DNA from: Alloalcanivorax xiamenensis
GTDB lineage: Bacteria; Pseudomonadota; Gammaproteobacteria; Pseudomonadales; Alcanivoracaceae
Assembly (NCBI RefSeq): GCF_009846745.1
Contig: NZ_AQPF01000009.1
Coordinates: 70,686-134,685, forward strand
DNA: 64,000 nt
Reading direction: 5' to 3'
Shown: one piece after another, positions 34,522 through 47,243 of the stretch
Layout of the letters: each line of letters begins with the position of its first letter
How positions within the stretch are numbered: position 1 is the stretch's first letter
The notes under the pieces: generated by a model
The model's input: only the letters and a program-made list of their open reading frames with translations
Database searches by the model: none
What the model was told of the DNA's origin: nothing
Translations under genes and position numbers: made by a program

Positions 34522-34995
34522 TCAGTCAGTCCGACGGCGCGGACAAAGCTGCCGCCGCCATTGCACCAGCACCCTCGCAAGCCGCTCGGTGGCCTGCATG
34601 AACGCCTCCGATTGCTCGTCCTCCAAGCGCAGTCGATCAAAGTCCTCCCGATTGCGCTGGGCCGGAGTAAGTGCCTTGCGAGCGTCGCCCCGGTGAAAAT
34701 TTTCGCAGTCGTTGGCCAGTTGATGAATCGCCGCCAGATCCACTTTCGGTGCCACCCGCGCCGGCAGGCAATCCAATAACGCCGCCATTCTCAGACTGGC
34801 CTCGCCGGCATCGACCTGCCCTTGCATATAAGCCCGGCTGAGCACTTCCAGGCTCTCCAGAACCTGGGCATGGCGGTGCCGCTCAAGTTCCTCTTCACGG
34901 CGGCGGGACATCCAGCGCCAGATCAACAGCCCCAACACCACGCCGATCAGCAAGCCGATCGCGATTGCCAGGGCCAATTGCATGCCCATCCCCAT
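34522..34995 (-). CDS. DUF2489-like membrane-anchored protein
   Basis: Protein of 157 aa. One N-terminal membrane helix (about 5-27, QLALAIAIGLLIGVVLGLLIW) followed by a basic stop-transfer RRREEELERHRH and a helical cytoplasmic domain with LESLEVLSRAYMQGQVDAGEASLRMAALLD, matching DUF2489. AGGAGA precedes the ATG at 34995, so the longer open frame is not used. Function unknown. Confidence 0.7.
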   Translation of the reverse strand: MGMGMQLALAIAIGLLIGVVLGLLIWRWMSRRREEELERHRHAQVLESLEVLSRAYMQGQVDAGEASLRMAALLDCLPARVAPKVDLAAIHQLANDCENFHRGDARKALTPAQRNREDFDRLRLEDEQSEAFMQATERLARVLVQWRRQLCPRRRTD

Positions 34996-35267
34996 AAAGT
35001 TCTCCTGGTTCACCGTGTCTTGATTGATTGGCCGCGCCGCCGGTCCGATGTTGTATGAAGGCGTATTGAAAATCATCATCGCCGGTCTCATATTGCGCCG
35101 GGAGGGCCGTCGATTCAGCCCTCCAGCCAGCACCATCGGCGCGCAGCGCAACATACCGGTTCCATCCGTCGGACGTCCAACCCGCCGGCCAGCGGACCAC
35201 GCCAGGATTATGCACAGGCTCCAAGGAAACTTGAGAGGATTGCGAGAATTGTGAGGAGAGCCAAGCA

Positions 35268-35693
35268 GTGACGCCGAGCCTGCCCCCCTGGTTGCACCAA
35301 CTGGGACAGACCCTGGAACCCTGGTTTCCCGCGCTCACTTTGATCGGGCTGCTGATGGCGGTCATTTCGACCCTGGCCATCCCCTGGCTGGTGATTCGCA
35401 TGCCGGCGGATTACTTCACCGCCGAACGGCGCCCCACCCGCTATCGTCACCCCGGCCATTGGCTGCTGTGGGCATTGCGCAATGCCCTTGCAATAGTGCT
35501 GCTGGCCGCCGGCCTGCTGATGCTGGTATTGCCCGGGCAGGGCCTGCTGACCATGCTGATCGCGGTGATGGTCAGCACTTTTCCCGGCAAATACCGGCTG
35601 GAAAGGGCTATTGTCCGCCATCGCGGTGTGTTCCGGGCCGTCAACTGGATTCGCCGGCGCCGACGACGGGAACCGCTTCACTATCCTCCATGA
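35268..35693 (+). CDS. Small membrane protein with PGPGW-like motif
   Basis: Protein of 141 aa with helices at about 22-42 and 68-90 and a central AIVLLAAGLLMLVLPGQGLLT, similar to the PGPGW family of putative transmembrane proteins. The C-terminus is strongly basic (NWIRRRRRREP). The start is GTG, with GAGGAGAG 9 nt upstream. Divergent from the DUF2489 gene; no known function. Confidence 0.65.
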   Translation: MTPSLPPWLHQLGQTLEPWFPALTLIGLLMAVISTLAIPWLVIRMPADYFTAERRPTRYRHPGHWLLWALRNALAIVLLAAGLLMLVLPGQGLLTMLIAVMVSTFPGKYRLERAIVRHRGVFRAVNWIRRRRRREPLHYPP

Positions 35694-35710
35694 CAATCAC
35701 GAGAATGCTG

Positions 35711-35771
35711 ATTCGCTGGCAAGCCGACTTCCCAAAGCGGTTTCGCGGCTCCTTGTGTGATGCCAGCGAAT
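35711..35771. repeat. REP-like palindromic element
   Basis: ATTCGCTGGCA (35711-35721) and TGCCAGCGAAT (35761-35771) are perfect inverted arms, extended inward by AGCCG/CGGCT. The left part, TTCGCTGGCAAGCCGACTTC then CCA, matches the elements at 18562-18630 (consensus TTCGCnnGCAAGCnnnCTTC then CCA). It sits 17 bp after the PGPGW-like gene and may also stabilise or end its mRNA. Confidence 0.65.
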
Positions 35772-35878
35772 ATAGCAATAGACGTCGCCATGAGATGCCG
35801 TCGTGACGGAGGACTGTTGTAGAATATCCGTCCCGGCCGGCGCCGGGTGACGCTTTCGCTACTTTCACGGAGATATTG

Positions 35879-36916
35879 ATGGCCCTGGCGAGTCTCGCGA
35901 TCCGCTGGCACGACACCGCGTTTGATCTGCTCGATCAGCGCGCCCTGCCCGCCGACACCATCTGGCTGCGCATCACCAACGCTCGGGAGGCCGCCCAGGC
36001 CATCCGCGACATGGTGGTGCGTGGCGCCCCCGCTATCGGTATCACCGCTGGCTATGGCCTGGCCATGGAAGCCCAGCGGCTTGGCGATCAGGCTTCCCTG
36101 GCGGCGCTGGCACCGGCCTTCGAAGTGCTGGCGGCGAGCCGCCCTACCGCGGTGAACCTGTTTTGGGCGTTGGACCGGCTGCGTGAGGCCGCCGGTGATC
36201 TCGCTGGCACTGCTCTGGTGCGGCGCTTGAGTGAACAGGCCGAGAGTCTGCACCGTGATGATCTGGCCGCTAACCGGCGTCTGGGCGAGACTGGACTCGC
36301 TCTGCTGCCACGGCAGGCCAGGATCTACACCCATTGCAACACTGGCGCTCTCGCCACTGGCGGCCACGGCACCGCCCTCGGCATCATCCGTTCCGCCTGG
36401 GAAACAGGCCGGTTGCGGTCTGTGTACGCCGGGGAAACCCGGCCCTGGCAGCAGGGTGCCCGGCTGACCAGCTGGGAACTGATGCAGGATGGCATCCCCG
36501 TCACCCTGGTGGCGGACAGCTGCGCCGCTATGTTGATGGCCCAGGGTGAGGTGGATGTGGTGATCGTTGGCGCCGACCGGATCGCCGCCAACGGTGACAC
36601 CGCCAACAAGATCGGCACCTATTCCCTTGCCGTGCTGGCCCGCCACCACGGCATTCCCTTTATCGTCGCGGCGCCGGAATCCACCCTGGATCCGGCCATG
36701 CGGGATGGTGCCGGCATCGTGATTGAGCAGCGCCCGCCCGAGGAAGTGCGACAAGTGGCGGGGCACCCCTGCGCGCCGGTGGATTGCCCGGTCTATAACC
36801 CCGCCTTCGACGTCACTCCAGCGGCGTTGATCAACGCCATTGTCACCGAAAGCGGGATTATCCGGTCTCCGGATCCGGTCGCCATGGCGGCGCACTTCGC
36901 CCGGAGGGCCTCATGA
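35879..36916 (+). CDS. mtnA: S-methyl-5-thioribose-1-phosphate isomerase
   Basis: First enzyme of this methionine salvage operon, converting methylthioribose-1-phosphate to methylthioribulose-1-phosphate. 345 aa, eIF2B-like fold. Family motifs: MVVRGAPAIGITAGYGLA near residue 50, the catalytic Cys in THCNTGALATGGHGTALG near 158, and the catalytic Asp in VDVVIVGADRIAANGDTANKIGTY near 238. ATG at 35879 with CGGAGA upstream. The stop overlaps mtnB by 4 bp. Confidence 0.95.
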   Translation: MALASLAIRWHDTAFDLLDQRALPADTIWLRITNAREAAQAIRDMVVRGAPAIGITAGYGLAMEAQRLGDQASLAALAPAFEVLAASRPTAVNLFWALDRLREAAGDLAGTALVRRLSEQAESLHRDDLAANRRLGETGLALLPRQARIYTHCNTGALATGGHGTALGIIRSAWETGRLRSVYAGETRPWQQGARLTSWELMQDGIPVTLVADSCAAMLMAQGEVDVVIVGADRIAANGDTANKIGTYSLAVLARHHGIPFIVAAPESTLDPAMRDGAGIVIEQRPPEEVRQVAGHPCAPVDCPVYNPAFDVTPAALINAIVTESGIIRSPDPVAMAAHFARRAS

Positions 36917-37542
36917 GCCAGCGCCCGTACTCCACTGCCGTTTTCCGCGAAGCCGCCCGCACACTGGCGGCCACTGGCCAGCGTCTGTATCGGCATGGTT
37001 GGTCCCCCGCCACCAGCAGTAATTATTCGATACGACTGAATGCCGGCCACGCCGCCATCACCCGCTCAGGCAAGGACAAAGGCTTGCTTGATGAAACCGA
37101 CATCATGGTGGTGGATATGCAGGGGCAGCCGGTGGGTGACGGCAAACCCTCGGCGGAAACCTTGCTGCACACTCAGCTCTACCGGCGTCACGAGCACGTC
37201 GGCGCGGTACTGCACACCCACAGCCACGCCTCCACTGTGTTGACCATGCACTGGCCGGCGGATCACCTTACCCTGGAAGGGTATGAACTGTTGAAGGCCC
37301 TGGAGGGCATCACCACCCATGAAACCCGGGTGACTCTGCCGGTGTTCGACAATACTCAGGATATCGCCGCTCTGTCGGCGCGTGTGGATCAGGCCATGGA
37401 CCAGGGCCTGGCGCGCCACGCTTACCTGATCCGTGGCCACGGCCTGTATACCTGGGCTGGGGATATGGCCACCTGTTACCGCCAGTTGGAAGCGCTGGAA
37501 ACGCTGCTGGCCATTGAACTGGACCGTCGCCGGCTGGGTTAA
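36913..37542 (+). CDS. mtnB: Methylthioribulose-1-phosphate dehydratase
   Basis: Class II aldolase/adducin-family zinc enzyme, 209 aa, dehydrating methylthioribulose-1-phosphate. Visible: GWSPATSSNYSIRL near residue 30, SGKDKGLLDETDIMVVD near 52, the zinc-binding HTHSHAS near 96 and the distal His in YLIRGHGLYTWAGD near 176. Overlaps mtnA by 4 bp, giving translational coupling. Confidence 0.95.
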   Translation: MSQRPYSTAVFREAARTLAATGQRLYRHGWSPATSSNYSIRLNAGHAAITRSGKDKGLLDETDIMVVDMQGQPVGDGKPSAETLLHTQLYRRHEHVGAVLHTHSHASTVLTMHWPADHLTLEGYELLKALEGITTHETRVTLPVFDNTQDIAALSARVDQAMDQGLARHAYLIRGHGLYTWAGDMATCYRQLEALETLLAIELDRRRLG

Positions 37543-37578
37543 CCCCACCCCGCCGCGACTTTGAACGAGGATCATCCC

Positions 37579-38124
37579 ATGAGCAATCTGAAAATATTCC
37601 GTGATGGCGAGCCCGAAAACCCGCTACTGGTGGTGGACAGCAAGGCCGCCATGGTGGTGGAACTGGCCAAGGCCGGCATCCGCTACGAGCAATGGGAAGC
37701 CGGCCAGGAACTCAGTGCCAGCCCATCCCAGGAAGAAGTGCTAGCGGCCTATGCCCGGGACATTGATCGGCTGAAGCGTGAGGAAGGTTACCAGACCGTG
37801 GATGTGGTCAGTATGCAACCGGACCATCCCGACAAAGCCGTATTCCGGGAGAAATTCCTCGACGAGCATCGCCACTCGGAAGACGAGGTTCGTTTTTTTG
37901 TCGAGGGCCAGGGGTTGTTCACGCTGCACATCGGTAATCAGGTTTATGAGGTGTTGTGCACCAAGGGCGACCTGCTCTCCGTACCGGCCAACACCCCGCA
38001 CTGGTTCGACATGGGGCCGAACCCGCGCTTCGTGGCGATCCGCCTGTTCAACAACCCGGAAGGCTGGGTGGCCAACTTCACCGGCAGCGACATCGCCGGC
38101 CGGTTCAGTCGTCTGGAGAACTGA
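37579..38124 (+). CDS. mtnD: Acireductone dioxygenase
   Basis: Cupin metalloenzyme of 181 aa that oxidises acireductone to the 2-keto precursor of methionine (Fe form) or to CO and other products (Ni form). Metal ligands are in EHRHSEDEVRFFVEG near residue 98 (HxHxxxxE) and the second His in VPANTPHWFDMG near 141. Preceded by AACGAGGA. Note the gene order A-B-D-C: the dioxygenase is encoded before the phosphatase that acts before it. Confidence 0.95.
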   Translation: MSNLKIFRDGEPENPLLVVDSKAAMVVELAKAGIRYEQWEAGQELSASPSQEEVLAAYARDIDRLKREEGYQTVDVVSMQPDHPDKAVFREKFLDEHRHSEDEVRFFVEGQGLFTLHIGNQVYEVLCTKGDLLSVPANTPHWFDMGPNPRFVAIRLFNNPEGWVANFTGSDIAGRFSRLEN

Positions 38125-38128
38125 ACCG

Positions 38129-38806
38129 ATGACGATCGATGCTATTGTTACCGACATCGAAGGAACCACCAGCAGCATTTCCTTCGTCAAGGAGGTGCTG
38201 TTCCCCTATGCCCACCGGGAAATGGAAACCTTTCTGCGGACCCATTGGGAACAGCCCGCCGTAGCGGAATGCGTGACCCGGGCCCGTGCCGAAAGTGGCC
38301 ACCCCCTGGCGTCGCCGGAACAGGCCGCGGCCCTGTTCCGGGACTGGATCGCCGAGGATCGCAAGATCACTCCCTTGAAAACATTGCAAGGCATGATCTG
38401 GCAAACAGGCTACGAGAGCGGTGATTACCAGGCCCACATGTACTCCGACGCCGTGGAGCGGCTGCGGGAGTGGCAGGCCCGGGGGCTGAAGTTGTATGTG
38501 TATTCGTCCGGTTCCGTTGCCGCCCAGAAACTGTTCTTCGGCTACAGCGAGGCCGGTGACCTGACGCCCTTGTTCAGTGGCTATTACGACACCACTAGCG
38601 GCGGCAAGAAAGAGGCTGACAGCTACCGGCGCATCACCGCCGACATTGGCGTGCCCGCCGGGCGGGTGCTGTTTCTCTCCGACGTGGAAGCGGAACTGGA
38701 CGCGGCCCGGGACGCCGGTTTGAACACCACCTTGCTGGATCGCGAAAAGGTGGTTCGAAACACAGCGCATGCCCGCGCCGAAACCTTTTACGACGTCGCG
38801 ATCTGA
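38129..38806 (+). CDS. mtnC: Enolase-phosphatase E1
   Basis: Bifunctional HAD enzyme (enolase and phosphatase) making acireductone in methionine salvage, 225 aa. HAD motif I is AIVTDIEGTTSSISFVKEVLFPYA at the start; motif II YSSGSVAAQKLFF near residue 128; motif III Lys in SGGKKEADSY near 160; motif IV LFLSDVEAELDAARDAG near 180. The ATG at 38129 lies 4 bp after the mtnD stop. The last 19 bp overlap the convergent rlmG gene. Confidence 0.95.
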   Translation: MTIDAIVTDIEGTTSSISFVKEVLFPYAHREMETFLRTHWEQPAVAECVTRARAESGHPLASPEQAAALFRDWIAEDRKITPLKTLQGMIWQTGYESGDYQAHMYSDAVERLREWQARGLKLYVYSSGSVAAQKLFFGYSEAGDLTPLFSGYYDTTSGGKKEADSYRRITADIGVPAGRVLFLSDVEAELDAARDAGLNTTLLDREKVVRNTAHARAETFYDVAI

Positions 38807-39915
38807 CCGCACCGGTAGAGGATGAATTTGGCGTTGCCGGCCACCACATCCACGTGCGCGAATGCCCGCCGCAACGGCGGGCGGTAAGGCAGATGTCGAT
38901 TGGCCACCACCCACAGCGCTCCGGTCTCCGCTAAATGCCGGCGGGCATGGCGGAACAGCGTCAACGCGACCCGGTCGTCGACGGCGTGGCCCCGATGGAA
39001 CGGTGGGTTCAGCACGATCAGGTCAAATCGTTGCTCCAGGCCATCCAATCCGTTACCCAGATGGAACCGGCAGCGCTCGGGTTCGGGAGCGTGGAGCATG
39101 ACGTTACGGCGCGCGCTTTCCACCGCCAGAAAGGATTCATCGCAGAAGGTCACCCGCGCCCCGGGATTGTCCACCGCCAGCGCCAGACCAAGCACGCCGT
39201 TACCGCAGCCGAGGTCCGCCACTTCTCCCTCCACCTGCCGGGGCAGATGTTCCAGCAGGAAGCGCGCGCCGATGTCCAGGTGCTGGCGACCGAAAACTCC
39301 GGCCCCGGTATGCAGCCGCCAGTCTCGTCCCGGCACGCTGACCAGTGCCTCTTCCGGCTGAGGCCGAAGGACCTTGCCCGGAGCGAGCGCCGAGAACCGG
39401 CGCGCCCTTTTCCAACCCAACCCGGCCTGGCCGTTACCCAGATAGGCCTCCATCAAAGGCACCAGGTTTGGCGGCAGGTGCTTGTCCATCCCCGCCAGCC
39501 AGATTGGCGTCCCCCGCGGAAGAAAACGGGCCAGCCAGTCCAGTTGCGCCTCCAGCAGCGACGACTCCTTGGGAACCCGCATCAACACCTGGTCGGGATG
39601 GACCGACGGTGTTTGCCACGGCCAGCACCAGCCGTCCTTCGGCAGTGCCATGTCATTGTCGGCGGCGTTGGCCTCCGCCGCGCGCCAGGCCAACCAGGAA
39701 TCCCCCTGACTGCAGGCAGGCCCACGCCGCAGTGCCGTCAACCACAGAGCTCCGCACTGGTCGTTCACCACCAGGGTGACCGGCCCGGCGCCCTGCTCTT
39801 GCAGCGTTCTGAGTAAGTATCGATCCGCCGCGTCCCAGGCTTGCAGCCGCTCGTCGCGCCGGCGGGGCCAGCGCCGCAGGCGCAGATCATCCAGTTGTTC
39901 AGGTATTTCAGGCAT
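38788..39915 (-). CDS. rlmG: 23S rRNA G1835 N2-methyltransferase RlmG (or close RsmC-type relative)
   Basis: rRNA guanine-N2 methyltransferase with tandem methyltransferase-like halves; only the C-terminal half is catalytic. SAM motif I VADLGCGNGVLGLALA near residue 238, catalytic NPPF in LIVLNPPFHRGH near 300, and C-terminal VVANRHLPYRPPLRRAF near 342, which favours RlmG over RsmC. Length from the ATG at 39915 (MPEIPEQLDDLRL) is 375 aa, close to E. coli RlmG (378). The 3' end overlaps mtnC on the other strand. Confidence 0.88.
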   Translation of the reverse strand: MPEIPEQLDDLRLRRWPRRRDERLQAWDAADRYLLRTLQEQGAGPVTLVVNDQCGALWLTALRRGPACSQGDSWLAWRAAEANAADNDMALPKDGWCWPWQTPSVHPDQVLMRVPKESSLLEAQLDWLARFLPRGTPIWLAGMDKHLPPNLVPLMEAYLGNGQAGLGWKRARRFSALAPGKVLRPQPEEALVSVPGRDWRLHTGAGVFGRQHLDIGARFLLEHLPRQVEGEVADLGCGNGVLGLALAVDNPGARVTFCDESFLAVESARRNVMLHAPEPERCRFHLGNGLDGLEQRFDLIVLNPPFHRGHAVDDRVALTLFRHARRHLAETGALWVVANRHLPYRPPLRRAFAHVDVVAGNAKFILYRCGQIATS

Positions 39916-40047
39916 CAAAACTGCTGTCAGAGTGGCTGGGAAAGGCGCATTGTACGGCCAATTGAGCAGAATATGGACAACCAGAAAGATTCCCGTTGCA
40001 AAACAGTAGCATTCTGAAAATTCGCTGCTAGAATACGCCCCCACATT

Positions 40048-40124
40048 CGGAGTATAGCTCAGCCTGGTAGAGCACTACGTTCGGGACGTAGGGGTCGCAG
40101 GTTCGAATCCTGCTACTCCGACCA
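40048..40124 (+). tRNA. tRNA-Pro (anticodon CGG)
   Basis: Complete 77-nt cloverleaf with encoded CCA. Acceptor arms CGGAGTA/TACTCCG, D stem GCTC/GAGC, anticodon stem CTACG/CGTAG with loop TTCGGGA giving anticodon CGG (reads CCG proline codons), and T arm GCAGG-TTCGAAT-CCTGC. A -10-like TAGAAT lies at 40029-40034 followed by a GC-rich discriminator; the -35 is unclear. A strong terminator follows at once, so the tRNA is monocistronic. Confidence 0.97.
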
Positions 40125-40128
40125 AATT

Positions 40129-40156
40129 AAAAAGCCGGCCTCAGGGCCGGCTTTTT
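40129..40156. terminator. Terminator after tRNA-Pro
   Basis: AGCCGGCC and GGCCGGCT 8-bp stem with TCAG loop, with A-rich left and TTTTT right flanks, 8 bp past the tRNA. It can also stop the converging DUF481 transcript. Confidence 0.9.
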
Positions 40157-40300
40157 AATGCCCGTTTGCCAACGCCACAACCAGGACACCAACACCCCAT
40201 CTCTGCCCGATTCCGCGGCCTTGACCACGAATGAGCCGTATCAGTGTGTTCCGTGTAAGCGGCCCGCTCCACCACAGTGATCCGCGGACCGCGGTAACCG

Positions 40301-41077
40301 TCAGAACGTGTACACGACCGAGACCCGGGTTTCCTGGTCGCTGCGGTGACTGCCGTCATCCGGCACCTTGGAGTTGCGTTTCAGCAGGTGGCTCAGACGC
40401 AGTGAGAAATGATCGTTGATCTTGGATGTCAGTGAGGTTTCCGCCCGCACCACGGTATTTTCATCGCCCACCTCAGTGGTGAAATCTTCCTTGAACGAAG
40501 CGGTTTCGGAGATTTTCCACTCGTACTTGGCGGCAAAGCGGCCGATTAAGCTTTCTTCCTTATCCTGACAGCTGGTGTAGGAATCGGAGGGGTCGAGACA
40601 GTCCACGCGATAACCGGGGCCAGCTTCCAGGTCCAGGGTATGGGTTTCGGTATCCAGGAAACGGCGACCGAGACCGACGGCGTAACTGGCCTGATAGTGG
40701 TAGCCGGAGAAGTTGTCTTTATCGTAGGTGACGATGTTGAAGATGTAATTCCGGCCCTCATAGCCGAATTTGCGATCCAGTTTATACGAGCCGTAATAGC
40801 GTTCGGCGGTGCGCTCGTCCTCGCGGGTTTCATCGTTGCGGGACATCTCATTGACCGCTTCCATCTTGCCGGTATGACGCCACAGCCGGCCGTCGTGGGT
40901 CAGATTGGCCACGGCAGCCAGGTTCTGGGAACGCGTATTCCCTGATTTCAGAAGATAGGACCCTTCCAGTTCGATATCCCAACCTCGCGGTTTCGCTGTT
41001 TCTTCCGCTTCCTGGGCGTAACTCAGGGCCGGCCCCGCCGCCAGGGCGCATGCCAGGACCAAGCATTGTTTGCGCAT
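40301..41077 (-). CDS. DUF481 outer-membrane beta-barrel protein
   Basis: Protein of 258 aa with a signal peptide (cleavage expected after ALSYA) and a DUF481 (YdiY-like) domain made of alternating beta-strands: WDIELEGSYLLKSGNTRSQNL at the start of the mature protein and the C-terminal ETRVSVVYTF ending in Phe, the usual outer-membrane insertion signal. Two adjacent ATGs exist (41080 and 41077); AGGAGG lies one base from the first, so the second gives a workable 4-nt spacing. Function of the family is unknown; a porin-like or salt-induced role is suggested elsewhere. Confidence 0.85.
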   Translation of the reverse strand: MRKQCLVLACALAAGPALSYAQEAEETAKPRGWDIELEGSYLLKSGNTRSQNLAAVANLTHDGRLWRHTGKMEAVNEMSRNDETREDERTAERYYGSYKLDRKFGYEGRNYIFNIVTYDKDNFSGYHYQASYAVGLGRRFLDTETHTLDLEAGPGYRVDCLDPSDSYTSCQDKEESLIGRFAAKYEWKISETASFKEDFTTEVGDENTVVRAETSLTSKINDHFSLRLSHLLKRNSKVPDDGSHRSDQETRVSVVYTF

Positions 41078-41305
41078 CATGCCTCCTACGCTATGTTTGT
41101 GGTTCAAGGCCCGTTCCAGGGCCACTAAAAGGGCGCATTATGCGCAAACGCGCGCGCCCGCCCCACCATCTGCGACGCTTTGGTGGGTATTTTTACAATA
41201 GGACTGTCTACCGGTCACGATCCGGCACCCGCGAAGGTGCCATGAACAAGGCACCATGAACAGAGCCACGGCAACGACGCTCAGTATAGCGGGCACTCAG
41301 GTGCG

Positions 41306-41334
41306 TTGGGCAACACCGCCCCAACCGCTATAAT
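41306..41334 (+). promoter_or_regulatory. metH sigma-70 promoter
   Basis: TTGGGC (41306-41311), 17 nt, TATAAT (41329-41334), placing the transcript start near 41341 and leaving a leader of about 23 nt with CGGAGCAG as ribosome-binding site. The leader is too short for a cobalamin or SAH riboswitch. Confidence 0.75.
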
Positions 41335-41363
41335 GCGCCCCCGGTCACCCAACGGAGCAGTTC

Positions 41364-45065
<3,702 letters not shown>

Positions 45066-45182
45066 ACGCCAGACGACAGACGCCAAGAGATGAAAAACCA
45101 GCCCTACAGCGCTGGCAAACATTAAAAACGCTTATTGAGATCCGCAAGGTTTGAATATCTGGTGTTCTAAAGCGTCCGGCGT

Positions 45183-47243
45183 CTAGCGTCCAGCATCTGG
45201 CGATTCATTCCGGGCCACGGTACCCGCCGCGCCATCCAGGGATACCCACTCCTCGTCACGCACGCCATGGACGGCGTCGGCCAGTCCCCATACCGCCGGA
45301 ATACCGCAGGCACGGGCCAGACTGGCGGCGGGATTGGCCGGATCCCGGCGGCTCAGGATCAAGGCGCCGGCGCGCGCCAGCCAGGGGGTCCAGGCCGCAT
45401 CCACCTCATCCACCACCAGCACATCTCCCGGCCGGATATTGTTCAGCGCCCAGGCGCTGCAGAGCCGACGTACCGGCCCTTCCACCCGTCCGGGCACCAG
45501 CGGCAAACCCAGCAGTAATGGCTCCGAGGGTTTGCCCCCAAAACCATAGCCAATGCGGTCCATTTTCCAATCCGGCGCGCCAACCAGGGCGTCTTCCAGG
45601 AAACGGACCTTACGCTGGGCGATGATCCGCCCGGCGGCGGATTTTGGGATCCGTCGTTGCATCCACAGGATCCAGAGCTCATCGAAATACAGGAAATGGA
45701 CATCGTCCGGATGCGCCAGTAACTCTTGTGATACCAGCTCCTTGGCGGCGTGCATCAGCAGGTCCCGCAGCTGTTGCGCCAACGACTGACGTAATGTCCG
45801 TGCCTGCCTTGCCAGCGACAACCAGGCGGCCGTTTCCGCTCCCAGCCGGTCATCGGAATCTTCGCGCCGGCGCCGTTCGCCAGCGGCTTCCAATACCGCT
45901 CTCAGGGTCGGGCTGTCCCGCACGGGCGCATGCACCGGGTCATCGCCGGGGCGCAGTGCCGCCAGTTCGTCCGCGGGTCCGACACTCGCCTGTTCCTCCC
46001 CGCTCTTCCCCTCATCCCTCGTTCTCAACTCAAGGGCCTGATCCAATGCCCGCAGTTCGGAGGCCGTCAGCAGCGAGGCCAGCGGAAAGGGTTGATCGGC
46101 GCAACCGGGCAACTCCGGTAACCATAGATAACACAACCGGCCTTCCAGGCGGGCCAGACGCTCACCGATGCGATCCAGCGCGATCAGTTGACGCCAAAAC
46201 GCATCCCGATCCGAGTTCATCGCCCGTTCTTGTTTCGATTGAAGCTGTTTCAGGTGACGTTCCAGCATCACCAGCGTCCAAAGCCAGCGCCGTCGCGGAG
46301 GAGACAACTTCCGGCGAGTGGCCATATCCTCAAGGGATTCCGGCGGCTGCCAGGCAGGCGGCACCTGGGACCAGGCCGCCGGCCAGGTTTCCGCCAGGCG
46401 GCGAAAGTAAATCCCGTTACTGTACAAATGACTGTGCTGGCGGCGGTAAGGTTCGACGTTCTCCAGCTCCTTCCAACCGTGGCGGCGGGCCAACGGCCAC
46501 CAGAACGCGGTTTTCAACCAACGCCCTTCCAGCGTATACCAAAGGGGCGTCAGCGCCTGATTGAACACGGCGCCGCCGGCCCGCCGGTTCCAGGCTTCCT
46601 CGGGTACCGGCAGCGACCCCACCGGCAGGCTCTGCAGTAGCCAGATCCGGTCTCCGTCATACCCCCACTCTCCGGCCTGCGGATGGTGAAACTGGTTGCG
46701 CAGCAAGTGCCCCAGGGTCACCAGCGCCTCAGCGGGCACAATCCGCTCCAGACCCGGGGAACCGTCCCCGCGATGCACCAACCGTCCATCGGTATCGAAC
46801 ACCAACCGTTGCCGCTGCCCTGCCCCGGCGGGAACGCCCTCCACCACCATATGTGGCAGATCCTGGCGCAACGGATGGCGTGTGAACAGGACGCCCGCGG
46901 CCTGCAGGTCCGGCAAGGCCTGGATGATTGCATGGTCCGGTCCGGGGCGGTGTTCGAACAGTTCATGGAGGGCATGGGCCAGGGCCTGGTCACTGTCCAG
47001 TTTCAGCAGGCTCTCCCGCCGGGAGCGGGGGTTGATCACGCCGTGATGCAGTACCCAGCGGCGCTGCCGCCCGAACATTCGCGGCAAGGCACGCAGCCGG
47101 CGGGCGAGATCATCCACCTGCAGCGCCAGCACCGTTTCACGGCTGACCCGCCAACTGGGCGGTATTGGCAACCCGGATGCCGCCCAGCGTTGGACGTTCT
47201 CGGCCCCGTTGACGTCAGGGCCCAGTACCTCGATCCCGCTCAT
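45183..47243 (-). CDS. Degenerate PEP-utilising-enzyme-like protein
   Basis: Protein of 686 aa. The C-terminus is a PEP-utilising mobile domain (LPLVPGRVEGPVRRL, then GDVLVVDEVDAAWTPWLARAGALIL and ACGIPAVWG), as in PEP synthase and rifampicin phosphotransferase. The phosphotransfer motif TxGGxxSHxAI is replaced by RRDPANPAASLARA, so the catalytic His is missing. The N-terminus (WAASGLPIPPSWRVSRE) recalls the ATP-grasp PPDK domain but is weakly conserved. It is therefore probably not a phosphotransferase; a structural or regulatory role is possible. The ATG at 47243 overlaps the DUF1461 stop by 4 bp, so it is the distal gene of the gsp transcript. Own codon use is GC-rich like its neighbours. 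Confidence 0.7.
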   Translation of the reverse strand: MSGIEVLGPDVNGAENVQRWAASGLPIPPSWRVSRETVLALQVDDLARRLRALPRMFGRQRRWVLHHGVINPRSRRESLLKLDSDQALAHALHELFEHRPGPDHAIIQALPDLQAAGVLFTRHPLRQDLPHMVVEGVPAGAGQRQRLVFDTDGRLVHRGDGSPGLERIVPAEALVTLGHLLRNQFHHPQAGEWGYDGDRIWLLQSLPVGSLPVPEEAWNRRAGGAVFNQALTPLWYTLEGRWLKTAFWWPLARRHGWKELENVEPYRRQHSHLYSNGIYFRRLAETWPAAWSQVPPAWQPPESLEDMATRRKLSPPRRRWLWTLVMLERHLKQLQSKQERAMNSDRDAFWRQLIALDRIGERLARLEGRLCYLWLPELPGCADQPFPLASLLTASELRALDQALELRTRDEGKSGEEQASVGPADELAALRPGDDPVHAPVRDSPTLRAVLEAAGERRRREDSDDRLGAETAAWLSLARQARTLRQSLAQQLRDLLMHAAKELVSQELLAHPDDVHFLYFDELWILWMQRRIPKSAAGRIIAQRKVRFLEDALVGAPDWKMDRIGYGFGGKPSEPLLLGLPLVPGRVEGPVRRLCSAWALNNIRPGDVLVVDEVDAAWTPWLARAGALILSRRDPANPAASLARACGIPAVWGLADAVHGVRDEEWVSLDGAAGTVARNESPDAGR

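Noticed and set aside
35694..35878. Possible SAM riboswitch before mtnA
   Set aside because: The only clear structure is the REP-like palindrome; no kink-turn or SAM-box pattern is visible and no anti-terminator pair was found.
41224..41255. GGCACC/GGTGCC/GGCACC alternative hairpins before metH, like an attenuator or riboswitch
   Set aside because: They lie about 75-115 bp upstream of the well-formed metH promoter, so they would not be in the metH leader. No cobalamin or SAH riboswitch features were found.
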